From NCBI GenBank assembly GCA_036874045.1, contig CM072343.1, positions 7,584,001 through 7,648,000 of the forward strand: 64,000 nt of DNA, in the 5' to 3' direction. This document shows positions 10,381-22,688 of the stretch, in pieces. The first letter of the stretch is position 1. The number at the start of each line of letters is the position of its first letter. Under the pieces are notes generated by a model. That model worked only from the letters and a program-made list of their open reading frames with translations, did no database searches and was not told the origin of the DNA. Both the position numbers and the translations under genes were made by a program. Origin of the DNA: Cymodocea nodosa. Its lineage: Eukaryota; Streptophyta; Magnoliopsida; Alismatales; Cymodoceaceae.

Positions 10381-12570
10381 AGACATCATCAGGTAAGGTA
10401 AGAAAACAAGCATCATTCTTTCTATGAGTAGTAAATTTAACTTCATTAGATTTTTCATCTATAACTAAACATTTCTTGGATTTAAATAACACCATATAAC
10501 CTTTATCTTCTAATTGACTAATACTAATTAAATTATGTTCTAAGTTCTCAACTAATAAAACATTATCAATAATCATTTTATTATTTACATAAACAGATTC
10601 AATTCCAATAATTTTACCTTTTTAGTCATTTCCAAATCTAACATTTCCTCCATCTATTTTCTTTAGGTCTTTTAGGATAGATTTATCTTTTGTCATATAC
10701 TTTGAAGCACCATTGTCCATCACCCATCATGACCTTCTAGTATTGACCTACAAGAACAGTCATGATCACTTTCCTTGGTATCTATATTTTCTTAGGTCTA
10801 TTCTTGTTAGTAGAAAAGATTTGAAATCTATTCTGTTTGCAAATCCAAGTGTTATTTTGATTAACAAAATTTCTTTTTAGTACATAAATGACTATTTCTT
10901 TATTAATTGTTTTTAAATAGCCATTTCCATAGTCCATTTTATAGCTATTAGAGAAATTAATAGAAGCATAGGTGTTTGGTGCTTCATAATTAAAACCTAT
11001 ACCAATTCTATCACCAAAGACTTTATAACTATTTATGATATTTGTTAATTTCTTATCTCCTTTAGTGAAAGCTCCTAATTTGAATTTCAATCTACCAATT
11101 TCTCTTTCTAATTGGTCTATATCAGTTTTTAGATTTGATTTCTCTTCACAATAATTTTTAAGTTTTTCATTCAATTCAAAGATTTCATTCTATAAATTTT
11201 TATTTCCTAGAGATTTATTTTTCAATTCTTTAACAAGTTTAGAGATTTTATCATACATATTAGAATCCATAGCAACAGATTTATTTTTCTTTAATGTAGA
11301 ATTTTCAAATTTTAATGCAACATTTTCCTTTTCTAATTTAACAGCTATTTTATTACTGTTAGATAATTTTCTCTTCAAAGTAGAATTTTCTAAACTAACA
11401 TTCTTCAATTCCTCAAGTAATTCATTATAGTCTTCTTAATTAATATCAGAAACATCAGAATCATTATCAAAAATAATTGTATCGACTATTTTGGAATCAA
11501 AATGTGCCTTATCTATTTTAGCCATGGAACAAACATTGGCTAATTCTTCAGATTTGGATTCAATTTGTGTACCATCTTGGTGTCCTCAAAACCTTCTAAA
11601 CCAGTGGAATCATCCCAAGTGACTTGAAATGCTTTCTTCTTTCCTTGACTGAATTTTCTCTAATGGTATTTCTACTTCCCATGAGATTTCTTCTTGTCAA
11701 AATTCTTCCTATAATCTTTCTTTTGATATGTGCGTTGAGTTTGAAAATGCCCATATCTATTGTAGTTGAAACACTTTGAGGCTGATTGCTTCCCCTTGTC
11801 ATGGCCTTTCTCTTTCTTCTAAAATTTTCTATATTTCCAAATGACATAGGCTAATTCTTTAGGAAAATCATTTGTAGATTCTTCAATTGGTTGTTGAGCT
11901 TTCAAAGCAAGCTCCTTTTTCTTTTCAACCTTCTTTGAGGTTTCTCCTTTCTCTTCTTTCTAATCATTTAACTATGTCTCATAGGCTAATAGATTGCCAA
12001 TGAAATCTTCCAAGGTGAAGGTCCTCATGTCCTTAGAGTCTTGAAGAGATGTAGTCTTGGCCTTCCAATCTTTATTTAAACTTCTCAAGACTTTAATGAT
12101 TTGTTTCTTCATAGGGAATTCTTTTCCAAGATATGAGATCAATAATACTCTCATTCTCCTTCATCTTAAACATCTCATACTTTCTTAGAAATATGCTAAT
12201 TTTGTATCATTGACTTCATTTGTGCCCTCATAAGTAATGTCTAATACATGCCAAGCTTCATGTATGGTAGAACATGTAAAAATCTTCTTGTAAATATCAG
12301 TTGTGAGTGCACAAGTCAGAGCATTCATTCCTTTAGCATCTATCTGAATTTTCTTCTCATCTTCATCAGACCACACATCCTCTAGAATGGTTGGTAGTTG
12401 TATTCCATGAACAACTGCTCTCTATACTTTTACAGCCATGGATTTAAGAAAGTTAGTCATTTTATTTTTCCAAAAACCATAGTTGTTACCACCAAATAGA
12501 GGTGGTCTATGTACATACTAACCCTCTATCATTTATCTTAGATTAGTTAAATCTGTTATAGAGATAACTT
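10381..12570 (-). pseudogene. Copia gag-protease remnant of element D, frameshifted
   Basis: Read from 12570 downward it gives a UBN2-type gag helical region (about 12185-12376: NALTCALTTDIYKKI, EAWHVLD), a degraded zinc knuckle region (about 11720-11790), a long Lys/Asn coiled coil (11190-11408), a second helical block ending in a basic stretch (10782-11174), then a protease start in which DSGAS has become DNGAS (near 10700), and the gag-pre-integrase-like segment with LISISQLEDKGYMV (10381-10576). At least three frameshifts and several stops separate these pieces. Integrase, RT and RNase H are absent; the sequence stops at LTR C (10380). Confidence 0.75.
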
Positions 12571-12583
12571 GCTCTATTACCAC
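12571..12583 (-). promoter_or_regulatory. Decayed primer-binding site of element D
   Basis: The minus strand reads GTGGTAATAGAGC, two bases from the LTR end. It differs by two bases from TGGTATCAGAGC, the complement of the initiator tRNA-Met 3' end. It marks 12585 as the end of the 5' LTR and the gag remnant below it as the 5' end of the element. Confidence 0.75.
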
Positions 12584-12584
12584 T

Positions 12585-13329
12585 TGTTAGGATCAAATAA
12601 CACACTAGAGGGGGGTCAATAGTGTCCTAGCAAGACTTAATTGCTTTTAAAATTTTGGAAGCAGTTGGCACTAGTTAACCCTAATTAAAATGATTTGATA
12701 ACAATAATCAAAATGTAGTAACAAAAGAACATAGAAAATTTTGTAGTGGTTCCTCAAAATGTGTAGTCCACTCCTCAAGGCACCAACCTTGAGAATTCAC
12801 TAAGTACTTTTAAAGATAAGCACAAACCTTAGTTAAGTTGCTTTTGTAGGCTAAGCAACAATCTTTACAAGTGTTGTTTTTCTTAGGTTCACCAATAAAG
12901 CTCACAAATGTTGTTTTTAAGGTTGAACAACAACCTTACACAAAGCACTAACTTTGTGTACTCAAGACCCCAATCTTGAGCAAGTGATGTCTCACATTTC
13001 ACTCTCTTCACCAAGGCCCCAACCTTATGAAGGTTTACTCACAACACCTTTGTGAGTTAAGGTTTTTCAAAGATTTAATAAAATAGAATTAGCTCAGGAG
13101 TTAATGACTCAAAATGATTAAAAACACACAATAGAAAAAGTCTTGCAAGGAAGTCAATTGCTGAAGCTTTGGAAGAATTCAGGATCAATTTGTAGGGTTG
13201 GATCTTCAATAGACATTGCAAAGAGACCTTTTAGTTCTTCAATTGTTTACAAAGCGATGAAAAACCTTTTCTCCTTCTATGTGTTCTGTGTATCTATCAT
13301 TTGTAAATCTGGTTTTTTTATTCTCCTCC
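12585..13329 (-). mobile_element. Partial 5' LTR of element D
   Basis: Starts TGTTAGGATCAAATAACAC, followed by ACTAGAGGGGGGTCAATAG, the usual inner edge of this LTR type. The middle has repeated phrases of the form 'AAGCACAAACCTTAG / AACAACCTTACA'. The rest of the LTR is missing because LTR E begins at 13330. The 63-codon ORF at 13143 is not a recognisable gene. Confidence 0.75.
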
Positions 13330-14854
13330 TATAGGATTGTATGGCTACACAAGAGGGGGTGAATTGTGTTTTTCAACATTTTCGAATATAATTGAAACTT
13401 TAAAACTCAAAAACAAGTCGAGACACTGTTTTCATAAAATCATTTTTATTCAAGGTTTGAATTACAATATACAATTCAATTCTCCTCAGAAATTGTAGAT
13501 GCAATTATATATCGATACTATGTTTCATCTATACAATTTCATAACAACAAATAGAGAAAACTAATTTACGAAATTTAAAACATTTCTCCCTATTTGAGAT
13601 CTTTCTTCTTCTTCTTCTCTTTCTTCTTCAGCAATTCTTCAGTGACAAATATCTTGTCTTTCTCTACTTCACCGAATTTGCTTTCTTCTGATACTTTAAA
13701 TCTTTAGTGACGTAAATCTGACCTTTTCTACTTTATTGAATTTTCTTCCACCTGATACTTCAAATCTTCAGTGACATATATCTTACCTTTTTATATTTCA
13801 CTGAATTTTCTTTCACCTAAGAGCTTTTCCCCGAAGAGGTCTTTTTGATCCCTGAAAAGATTTTTCTTTTAGTGTACAGGGATAACTGATCAACAAGAAT
13901 TCTATGCCTTTTATACTATATCTTCATTTCATGCATATCCTCCACGTTTAATCACTATCAGTCTTCCACTTCTTTACGTCTTTTCTTTTTCCTTCATCGA
14001 AATACACATGTTCTGACCCACGTTTACATTTTGAATTTTCTTTAATTATCAATCCTGGATCTCTGAAAAATTTCCTACAAAATAAACTTTCTCTTCCAAA
14101 ATTTTTCATCAAGTATAATAAGAAGTCGTTACTTTAATGTTAACTAAACGAGTAACACAAGTATATATATATAACTTAACGTTTCTAACTTAACGAGTTC
14201 CTCATGTGCCAACTCACGTGACAAGTATTGTAGCTAACTCAATGAACTATCTTTGTGGTGTTACGCTAACTCAACGAACCATCTCTGTTGTGTTACAGAT
14301 AATTCAACGAACCAGTAATAAACAAATGTTTTTATAATAAGAATTTTACCACGTGTAAAAATAACAACTTAAGTTTTCTAACGCTAACCTAACGTGTTTC
14401 CTTAGTGTTCAATATAGCAACTCAACGCGTTTAGTTATGTTAACTTAACGAGTTAAGCATGTGCACCTCACGTGATACAAAATAACATTCGTAACTTATA
14501 ATATCACCACATGTACGACACTAACTTAACGAGTTCGTCTCTTCTTTTACTCACTAACTTAACGAGTTGTCTAAACATACACTATTCATGATAAAGAAAA
14601 TATAACTTTAAAACATATCATGCTTTTCAAAAAAAGCACACGTTAACTTAACATTTAGTTAAATGAGAAATTAATGTAATGAAACGACTAGTTATTAACT
14701 TAGTATAATTTCAGATCCGATATAAACAAGTATTTATATCAGTAAGCTTTTTCTGTTTTAATTGATGATTTTAATTTTTTTTCATAACCAATAGTAATTG
14801 AGCAAATATGATTATTTTCATTCAGCACACATCATCAAAACAAAATACTCAACA
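13330..14854 (-). mobile_element. 3' LTR of SIRE-like copy E
   Basis: Starts TATAGGATTGTATGGCTACAC (TGTAGGATCG with decay) and ends ATACTCAACA just before a PPT complement. TATA box at 13907-13915 (minus strand). The array at about 14130-14580 contains TTAACGAGTT, CTCAACGAACC and CACGTG units. It lacks the roughly 170-base insert found in the LTRs of copy F. Confidence 0.85.
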
Positions 14855-15407
14855 ATCTCCCCCTTTTTGATGATGACAAAACCATATTAAATCAATTATG
14901 AAATATATTTAACTCAACAAAGCACCTTTGTTGGGTTAACTTTTAATTCAACAAACAAGTTTGTTGACTTAAGTTCACTTAAGCTTATTTCTATTATTTG
15001 TGTAAATTTCACCTCTCAGAAATAAAACTTTCAGATGTCAATAATTACATAAGTATCATTTCTCTTCCTTTCATTATATATTTTAATAACCATATAATTT
15101 TCTTTTAGATTACATTATCATTTGTCAGATTACAATAACCACTTAAATATCATCTCCCTTTATAATATATGCAATTAAAATCATAATCATCTTTTCTTTT
15201 TCTTTTTTTATAACATTTCTCCCCCATTTTGTCATTAATCAAAAAGATAATTACACAAAATATATATAGTAAGAGATATATTTATGACAACGCTTTCTGT
15301 AAACAATAATAAGAATTGTAAACATTTACAAAAAAATGTATTGTTCAATGAATCAAACAAGGAATACAAATATTACATTTTGTATTCAGATACAAGCAAA
15401 CAAACAT
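14855..15407 (-). other. PPT and 3' spacer of copy E
   Basis: The complement of the PPT (AAAAAGGGGGAGAT) is at 14855-14868. Then follow a GTTA...TAAC-type hairpin (about 14912-14945), a second, PPT-like CTCCCCCATTTTGTCATTAAT tract (about 15219-15240) and AT-rich spacer. It corresponds part by part to 769-1270 of copy A and 48241-48739 of copy F. Confidence 0.75.
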
Positions 15408-17336
15408 TTATCTATCCCTCCTAAGTATATTACTTATTGCATTACATATTTTATCTCCTAGATGCCTAATATCATTTCTGATGTCATTAAGCACATCATC
15501 TAGGTCAGGAGGTAGCTGGGGTTACTGTTCTGCTTGAACTGAATAACTTGGTTGTTGTTGTATATGGTCTATACAATTAGGTTGTCGTTGTTGTTGTTGA
15601 GGTTGATGCATGGCCTCGAATTTTTGCAAATCGTTTATACTAAAAGCTCTCATGCCTTTAGTTTCAGAGGGCTAGTTGGATAAATTCAATTGGCATGCAA
15701 GGAGTTTACATATAGCATCAACATAAAATAACTTTAAACGCATATGCTGTAGTTGAGAAGTAAAAACATTAAACCAATTGATTTGAATTCTATTCAACAA
15801 ACCATAAGTTGCATATAAACAACTTCTACTGACTTCCATATTGTGTCCAACTCTCTGAAATAAATTGGCATGCAATATATTTGCAATAAACCTTGACTCT
15901 GCATTCAGATTTCCATTAATCTCATTTCAGTATATACATCTGGAATTTTTGATAAAGATTGAATGTTCCATTCCAATTGTCTAATCATGTCAAATCTATT
16001 TGTAACAACAACACCTTCATTCTTTAATCCCAAAACTTCAAAAATTAATTCAGGAGACAATATTAACTCCTATTTATTTATTTGAGTTATCAGTATATTT
16101 TCATTCTTGACCAGATTGCTATAAAAAGCTGCAATAAGCTTTGTGTATTGCTTCCATTTTATTCCAACTGGTAAGAATTGAATGAGGCCTTGATACTCAA
16201 ATAGATCTTTTATTTCCATCAAATTTCTGAATTTTATTGGACAAGCATGTAGAATTTGACATGTAATCAGATTATTGTATTTCTGTATTGCTTCCTCAGA
16301 TCTAAAATGAATTGAATTACCTTGAATTTGTAATAATGTACACAAAGAAGGTGATACCTGAAGCCGTGATTCAGAGTTTAATTCATCTTCAGGAACTTCT
16401 TCTTCAAAATGAATGTCATGTTGTTCCTCTATGAAAATATTTTCTTGAAGCTGCTCAAGTAAGCTTGATTCTTCAACTTCAACAGTGTAAGGAACATTTT
16501 CAATATGCTCAACATTCATCTATTCAGTCTCTATAGAATGATTAGAGTTCAATTTTTCCACAAATTCTACAACTAGTGTATCTGTCTGTAATTATTCATT
16601 TTGTTCAACAGATATTTCCATTGATACATGCTGTGAATTCTCAGACTCTGCTTCTATAGATTCTAAAGAAGGCTAGTTGACGTTTAACTCTTCTGGAGTC
16701 TTAACGTTTTTAATATCTGCTACTCCAAATATTTCAATTCAGCTTGTGAACTAGTTACTGCCTCAACATTGTCAATTATATCTATAATAACTTGTTCAAT
16801 GTCAGGTGCCTGATGCTCTGATTTTTCAATTTTTGCATCATCAAGACTTGTACTAATAGAAAAATTTGAGCTCATATTTGACTTGGATTTCTTACCAAGT
16901 TTTCTAGTAAGGGAAAATAAAGTCTCATTATCATCATCAATTTCAATATGCTCGGAACTGATGAGTTTATCAGATGCACTATAAGGTACAATGTCCTTTG
17001 GAAATAAATGCTCATTCGATTTTCCTTTTTCAACAAACTTTGTTTCCTTAGACATAATTTTTTTGATTTTCCTTCTTCTATAAAATTTCTATTTCTCCTC
17101 TTCAAGTATTGCTATTTTCTTTTCAAATTGCTCCATAAAAGTTTTCTACTTTAATTCTTCAAAAGCACTTTCTATTGCTATAGCATTTCAAAGACTATCA
17201 ACTTTTCTTTTATCTACAACAATATTTGATTCTACTTGTTTTGAATACAGAGTAAGGATAGCTAATTCATGTTCTTCCTCAAATGCATGTAATCTTGTAC
17301 CATTTATAAGTATTTGAGGAATTCTAGTTGATGTAC
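15408..17336 (-). pseudogene. ORF X of SIRE-like copy E, truncated and broken
   Basis: Same protein as in copies A, F and H. From the N-terminal side: acidic, Ser-rich linker (16720-17055, ETLFSLTRKLGKKSKSN), acidic segment with NVEHIENVPYTVE (about 16500), then the folded domain (about 15670-16330) with ITCQILHACPIKFRNLMEIK, LIAAFYSNLVKNENI and the IANIL/SRSCLYATYGLLNRIQINWF block, then the Gln-rich tail ending at the TAA at 15408-15410. Several in-frame stops and frameshifts are present. The N-terminal 200 or so codons are lost because G1 begins at 17337 in the middle of a conserved stretch (STRIPQI in copy H). Confidence 0.78.
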
Positions 17337-19643
17337 TGTTTGGATCTCCAACACGACACCAGAAAAACTTGATTGGTTACCCAGCAACGCCTAGAAAAAC
17401 TTGGATTTGTTAACTTCTATTTTTACTTAGTTAATTTATCTTTATGTCTATTCCTTTTTAGAAGTAAACAAACAACCTTTCACACAAATTAGATATTAAT
17501 TCCAATTTGTATTTTAACTGCAAGTGCATAGTGTCTATTGTATTAGTGTGCAAGTACAAGTCGATCCCACAGGGAATTGCTTAAGAATTGCGAACTGTTC
17601 CATTTTTAACAATCAAATTTATATATTCAATAAGCTCTTCGTTGAGTTATAGTAAACTCAACGAACTAACCTCGTGGACTTAAGTTAACTCCACGAGCCT
17701 GCCTTTCCTATTTAATACTACTATTTACAGAGGAATTCGGCCAACTATTGGGTGATTCCACAGATTATAAATAACATCAATTAAGCTCTTTAATGTTAGT
17801 AAACACTGGATTTATCATTAGGCAATACTAACATTCAGATAATTCAAACAATAACCATTAAAATCTTTAAGTCTTTTGAACGAACCAATTTCAGTAAACT
17901 GTAAAACTAAAACAAATATAAAACAATCACAACACTAACAAAGATAACATTAATCATGATACAATACTCAAATACAAAATATAAACACAGATAAGTTGTT
18001 TTTGGTATTTTTGTTTTGATATGAGCATGGAAATGGGCGAAAGGTGAAATGTAAAGTAATCTCAGTCGACAATAAATACTTCTATCACTACATGCGATGC
18101 AATTACACCATTGAAAATTAAACCACTTACAATTCTATCTCCTCTCCCTATAGAATCGAGAGTCCAGAATTGCAAAATGATCTCCTCTTCAGCATACAGG
18201 CATCAACCCGAAGCCAAGGCTAGAAGCTTTACGATCTCCTGAGATATGAGTCGGTGCTTGGTGAAAATAGCTTCCCTTCCCGCGAAGCGATCACTCCTCA
18301 CAATGGTTTTTAGGCACTATGTTTAGCTCAGAATCGACTCGACATCAGGAAAGTATCCTCACAGACCTCCGATGGTTGGTGATTATGGTGGTGGTGATGA
18401 TGATTGGTGTGGTACTTTACAGAATTGCCGACGCTGCCTGTAGAAAGCTCAATGATCCTCCTCTGCACACACTGGCCACACCCATCGATCACACACACTT
18501 TACTTCTTTTTCTTCTTTTCTTTTATATTTCTATAGTGGTAACTACTTCTACTTCTGCTTGAATGGTCGGTTGGATTTCCTTCATTTATATCAACGACGA
18601 TGATTTCTTCTCCCTTCGACGAGTGAATTCCTGCGTGATACGTGCAATCGTGATTTTTTCTTCCAATTGTTTTATTCCTACAACCGCTACAGTGGCATAT
18701 TAGAAAATAAATAGTCTGTAGAGTTACAAATAACTTAACAGACTAGCTTCGTTGATTTAACTATAAAACACGTGCAATAAAGAAATAAGCTGCTAACATA
18801 ACGTGTTACCTTAGTGTGTATTCATGTAACTCAACGCGTATAGTTATGCTAACTTAACGAGTTGAACATGTGCATCTCACGTGATATACTAAAGCATTTA
18901 AATTCAACACGTGCATAAATTTAACTATCCGATGCTTAGGTGCATTTCGGATACTTACAAACTTAACTATCTGATGCTCAGATGCATTTCAGATAGTTAC
19001 AGATAACTCACCAATATATAACTTAAGTCAATCTTCCAGATCACGACATGTGTCATCAGTAGTTTTATAATAAAGAAATATTTCGGAGAGTTACAAGTCT
19101 AACTATCCAATGCCCAGATGCATTTCAAATAGTTACAGATAACTCACCGAAAATCCACTTAAGTCATTCTCCCAGAACATGACACATGTCCACAACTATT
19201 TTATAATAAAAGGAGATTTCGGAGAGTTACACATATAACAATCTGATGCCCAACTGCAATTTCAGATACTTAGAGATAACTCACTGAAAGTTCACTTAAG
19301 CCATGCATTATGGTTTCGACACGTGTACTTCAGGAAATAATAAAATATTCTTTTAAAACATAACTGTTTGGCAATTTAAACATAAATGTCTGATACATGT
19401 TTGGTACATTAAACATAACTGTCCGAAATAACAGAAAATTCAGATACTTAAGAATTTCACAACCTGCAATTTACCAATAGTTCAAAAATGTACTAAATTA
19501 ACATTAATTCCCTGAAATTATGCAGATTCTTTCATTAAAGCATATAACAGTGCAATTATAACATAATGGCTTAATTCTCATATGATAAGCTAAATATTAT
19601 ACAATTAATCGTCATTTAACCGTTAATATTATGCACTTTTTCA
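17337..19643 (-). mobile_element. 3' LTR of G1, the only complete Gypsy LTR here
   Basis: About 2.3 kb. On the minus strand it starts at TGAAAAAGTGCATAATATT (or at TGCATAATATT, 8 bases further) right after the PPT and ends GGAGATCCAAACA. Contents in LTR order: hairpin-rich region with 136-base tandem repeats (19060-19330), a CACGTG/TTAACGAGTT array (about 18720-18910), a TATA box (CTTTTATA at 18520-18527, complement), a moderately GC-rich leader (about 18150-18480), and near the end the GGGATCGACTTGTACTTGCAC segment. ORFs inside it are chance frames that recur with the LTR. Confidence 0.82.
19060..19330 (-). repeat. Tandem repeat of about 136 bp in the Gypsy LTR
   Basis: Two clear units begin at TTTTATAATAAA (19063 and 19199), each followed by TTTCGGAGAGTTACA, TAAC...GATGCCCA, ATTTCAGATA, GATAACTCACNGAAA and CACTTAAG; a third, more diverged unit lies upstream (about 18945-19060). 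Each unit combines an inverted repeat (CGGAGAGTTA...TAACTCACCGAAA), CTTAAG and a CACGTGTC-like site. Related units occur in the LTRs of copy F and of the solo LTRs. Confidence 0.75.
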
Positions 19644-19650
19644 TTCTAAA

Positions 19651-19665
19651 AACTCCCCCCATACC
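19651..19665 (-). promoter_or_regulatory. Terminal polypurine tract of G1
   Basis: The minus strand reads GGTATGGGGGGAGTT, about 7 bases before the LTR start. It is the expected site for plus-strand priming. A closely similar tract, also preceded by CTAGGTATGG, lies 1.25 kb further inside the element (20901-20920). Confidence 0.8.
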
Positions 19666-20900
19666 TAAATTTTGCTAGTCCCTTAGCAAACTAACATCTA
19701 ATTAATTGGTCTTTCTAAAAGTGCTAGAATTAACTCTTCTTTTTTTCTTATGTTCAGCATAAGAACTTGTATTATTATATAGATATTCTATATGTTTCAG
19801 TAATCAACTTGCAAATATACTTAGAATATATGCAAATTACATACAAAGTATATCATCATCACATAGGTGTTAATTATATTATCGTTTGTTCTTCTTTTCA
19901 TCATTTGTCATCCTGAATTTTCCAATAAGATTTCTAGAAGAAATTTCAACAACATACGAATCAAAGTACAATCCAATTCAATCTGATTAAGACAAGTAGA
20001 ATAAAGAATTGTATCTCCATAAAATAACTTCAAAAGTCAATTCTAGATTCATATTTCAGCAATTCTAGATAATAGAAAATATACTCGATTCATAAGATAT
20101 CTGTATTTCACAAAACAATTGTATCTTTCCAGAACAGTATATGTATTTTTGTACTTTAAAATTTAATTTAACAAGCTTGAATCATACAAGAGCTTTCTAA
20201 TGTACCCATGTAATGAGCTTTCAGTCAGCAATCCCAGATCTAATCAAGATCTTAGTTTGCCAGATTTCAATAGTCCTTTTTCAGGTCAACAATCCTTACA
20301 TACCTATCTACTCAAGTACAAAAGGCCCGTGATCAAACAAGTCAATAAACTCTCAAAGTTTTTTTTTTTTTTTCAAAACAAAAAACATTAATCACATAAT
20401 ATATATGTACGTATTTCATTAATACAGATGCAATAAAACACTAATCTCATATAGTCCTGCTTCTATCATTTACTGAAAATATGAATCCATAACAATAAGC
20501 TCATACTTTTCTGTAGTTTAGTAAGATCTACACATAAATCATTCTACAAGTTTAATAAGTCAAATTAAATGTATCTTTAATCATATGTGTTTCATTTAAT
20601 CTAGAATTCACATCTCAACTTTTTCAGGACTTTAGATAATTTAATGATTTTTCATTAAACATTCTGATTTCATTTTAAAATCGTGAAACTGTATATCTAG
20701 ATTTGCATAAATAGTAAATTCTATAGCATCTTATATAGCCTTCTAAATATAACATTCAAGCAGTTACAGTTTATAAAAATTTTACAATCTCAATTATCGG
20801 ATAGTTACAGCAAGTTCATAAAAAATTTTCAATTTCCACAAAAATTTTCAGTACCATTTTAATTCCTTTAATTAACAAACTTACATGGCTATTACTTTAA
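19666..20900 (-). other. Non-coding block shared by the Gypsy and SIRE-like elements
   Basis: About 1.2 kb between the two purine tracts of G1. It aligns by eye along most of its length with 51515-52545 (copy F) and, reversed, with 61227-62275 (copy H), although those are Copia elements. The best-conserved part (about 20165-20350) includes GAGCTTTCTAATGTACCC, TGTAATGAGCTTTCAGTC and CTCAAGTACAAAAGG. A poly-T run follows at 20361. An ORF of 63 codons on the + strand (20200) is antisense to the element; its changes between copies are spread over all codon positions, so it is not convincingly coding. G2 retains only the first 190 bases (55012-55199). Confidence 0.7.
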
Positions 20901-20920
20901 TTACCTCCCCCCCATACCTA
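20901..20920 (-). promoter_or_regulatory. Second, internal polypurine tract of G1
   Basis: The minus strand reads TAGGTATGGGGGGGAGGTAA just downstream of the F-box-like ORF. G2 has the same tract at 54995-55012. It could act as a second plus-strand primer, or mark an old 3' end before the shared block was added. Confidence 0.65.
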
Positions 20921-21365
20921 GATTTTGCATTGTCCTTAATGTAAAAGATTTGACAATAAATACGGTAATTGTAGCAGGCATGATTACAATTTCGTTGATT
21001 TAGCGCCTAACTCAACAAATGGGTTTAAATCTAAATTCAGGATAAGTAATCAGTTACATACCTTGTTTCGTTTGTATCTCCTTCTGCATATTCCGATTTT
21101 TGATTCTGAAAAACTTTTTATTCATAGATAAAAGCAGAATATATAACAAAATAACATTTAACAGATATTTATAAATCATTGTCTTATGTGGAACCCAAGC
21201 TCCTACACCTTTGGTGGCTCACAAGCAAGCCAGTTGATTTCCCAGAACAGATACCAACAAACTGAATTGATTTTTTTTATTTTTTATTATAAAATAAACT
21301 AAAACTAAAATTTTTCTAAAAGTAAATGCAGAAAACACACAACATTAAAAGCACAAAATCACAGC
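20921..21365 (-). other. Spacer after the F-box-like ORF, with hairpin
   Basis: Contains the inverted repeat TTCGTTGATTTA / TAACTCAACAAA (20991-21019) and a conserved segment, seen on the + strand as GGAACCCAAGCTCC and TTTGGTGGCTCACAAGCAAG (about 21190-21230). G2 has the same parts at 54540-54995. No gene is seen. Confidence 0.65.
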
Positions 21366-22502
21366 TTAAGAACATGATTGAAAAGTACAAACAAATGGAA
21401 TAAATGTGTTAGTCCAAGCAAACTTTTTAGGCATAATTTTTCTTTCTATTAATTCTGTTTTAATGTAGTTCGTGTTCCTTCTTAATTTGTAAACTTGTAG
21501 TATATTATCAATGTTAAATACAAGTGTATTACCATTAATGGAATGAAATGCAGAAAGGGGTCCTTTTCGGTTCCAAGATAATGTAGCACTTTCTATTTCT
21601 ACATCTATTTCAATATATTCCTCTTCCCATTTCCATTCATTTATGCCTTTCATAATCTATATTTGAAATTTCATCAACTCATCCCACCATCTTATCAGAC
21701 ATAAAGTAGGATCATCATATTCATTATACCACATCCCTATTTGAATTTTATCAAATTCTACAGATGGTGGTTTAGCTATTTTTCTCAGTATAGGCAAAAT
21801 TTCTATATATTCATCATAACTATCTATGCTTACTATGTATAAATCAGATCTAAATGCAACTGATATATTTGAGACTAGATATATATATCCATCAAGTATG
21901 ACATGCATGCTATGAATTAATGATTTCTATCCTAGATATATCATAGTGTTTTCAGTCCAAGATCTATTCAGAAAATTATACACACTCAAGCATAAATCTT
22001 CATCCCATTTTCCTATAGGTCTCTAATAATATAATTTTTCAGGAATGGTCGAATTTTTATCAGAAAATATTAAAGCCGACCTAGAAATTTCAGTTGGTAC
22101 TTCATATCTATTAGGTCTTCCTATATTCCGTTCTTCTCTTGTGATAGGATTTCTGATCAAAATATCAGGTAATAAAATTACATATCTTGGTTTGGTCCTG
22201 TATATAATTAATCCTTCATCCATCCCCATAATATGCTCTATTCCTTCTAATGTATTGGGTGGAATTCCAGTAGTTTCTTCCATATTTAGATATTCATGGC
22301 TAATTGAACTACGATTAAATGACTTCCATATGAATCCATCTCTAGTCTTAGTCATTTTTGCAGCTTGTAGTCCCTGAAAATATTTTTCTCCAACACAGTT
22401 TTTAATTTCCTTTGATACACAACATAGCCTGCATAGATCTTTAGCTAACAAGTTACTTAATACTTCCCTTAGTGCATCCAGCAGTAATTACATCAATTCC
22501 AT
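21366..22502 (-). pseudogene. F-box-like ORF of G1, full length with several in-frame stops
   Basis: About 378 codons without frameshift, from ATG at 22502-22500 to TAA at 21368-21366. The N-terminus matches the plant F-box pattern (LDALREVLSNLLAKDLCRLC, then CVSKEI). The body has features of an F-box-associated interaction region: ILIRNPITREE (cf. LxNPxTRE), RPNRYEVP, LCLSVYNFLNRSWTE, MHVILDGYIYLV, then a Trp-rich part WWDELMKFQI, INEWKWEEE. Such proteins normally act as substrate adaptors in SCF ubiquitin ligases. Stops: TAA near 22488 (CAA in G2), TAG at 22023 (TGG), near 21929 (CAG) and at 21654-21656 (TGG). The product is thus dead in this copy. Position between gag and PPT is the same as in G2. 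Identification is by pattern; no search was run. Confidence 0.72.
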
Positions 22503-22568
22503 TTGTTGATTTTGTATAACATAAACAAAAATTTTAGTAGAAACAAAAATTAACATAACTACTGCACT

Positions 22569-22636
22569 CCTTCGTGGAGTTAGGGCATAACTCAACGGAT
22601 TAAGTTCGTTGAGTTAAGGACTAACTCTATGATACT
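22569..22636. repeat. Hairpin cluster between gag and the F-box-like ORF (G1)
   Basis: CCTTCGTGGAGTTA / TAACTCAACGG, then TTCGTTGAGTTA / TAACTCTATGA. It is the same cluster as at 45266-45327 in G2 and fills the gap between the end of gag and the F-box-like start. Confidence 0.75.
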
Positions 22637-22688
22637 ATTAACCATAAATAAACTTATATATATATATAGTTACTTCAGTTATACTGCT

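Noticed and set aside
12571..12583. tRNA fragments at GCTCTGATACCA-type sites
   Set aside because: These are primer-binding sites complementary to tRNA 3' ends; no cloverleaf surrounds them.
18319..18603. 94-codon ORF with hydrophobic stretch in the Gypsy LTR
   Set aside because: The same LTR segment at 32613, at 34128 (reverse) and at 3099 gives different or broken frames, as expected of non-coding LTR sequence.
22045..22377. 110-codon + strand ORF antisense to the F-box-like gene
   Set aside because: Shadow frame; the minus-strand frame is the one with motifs and is shared with G2.
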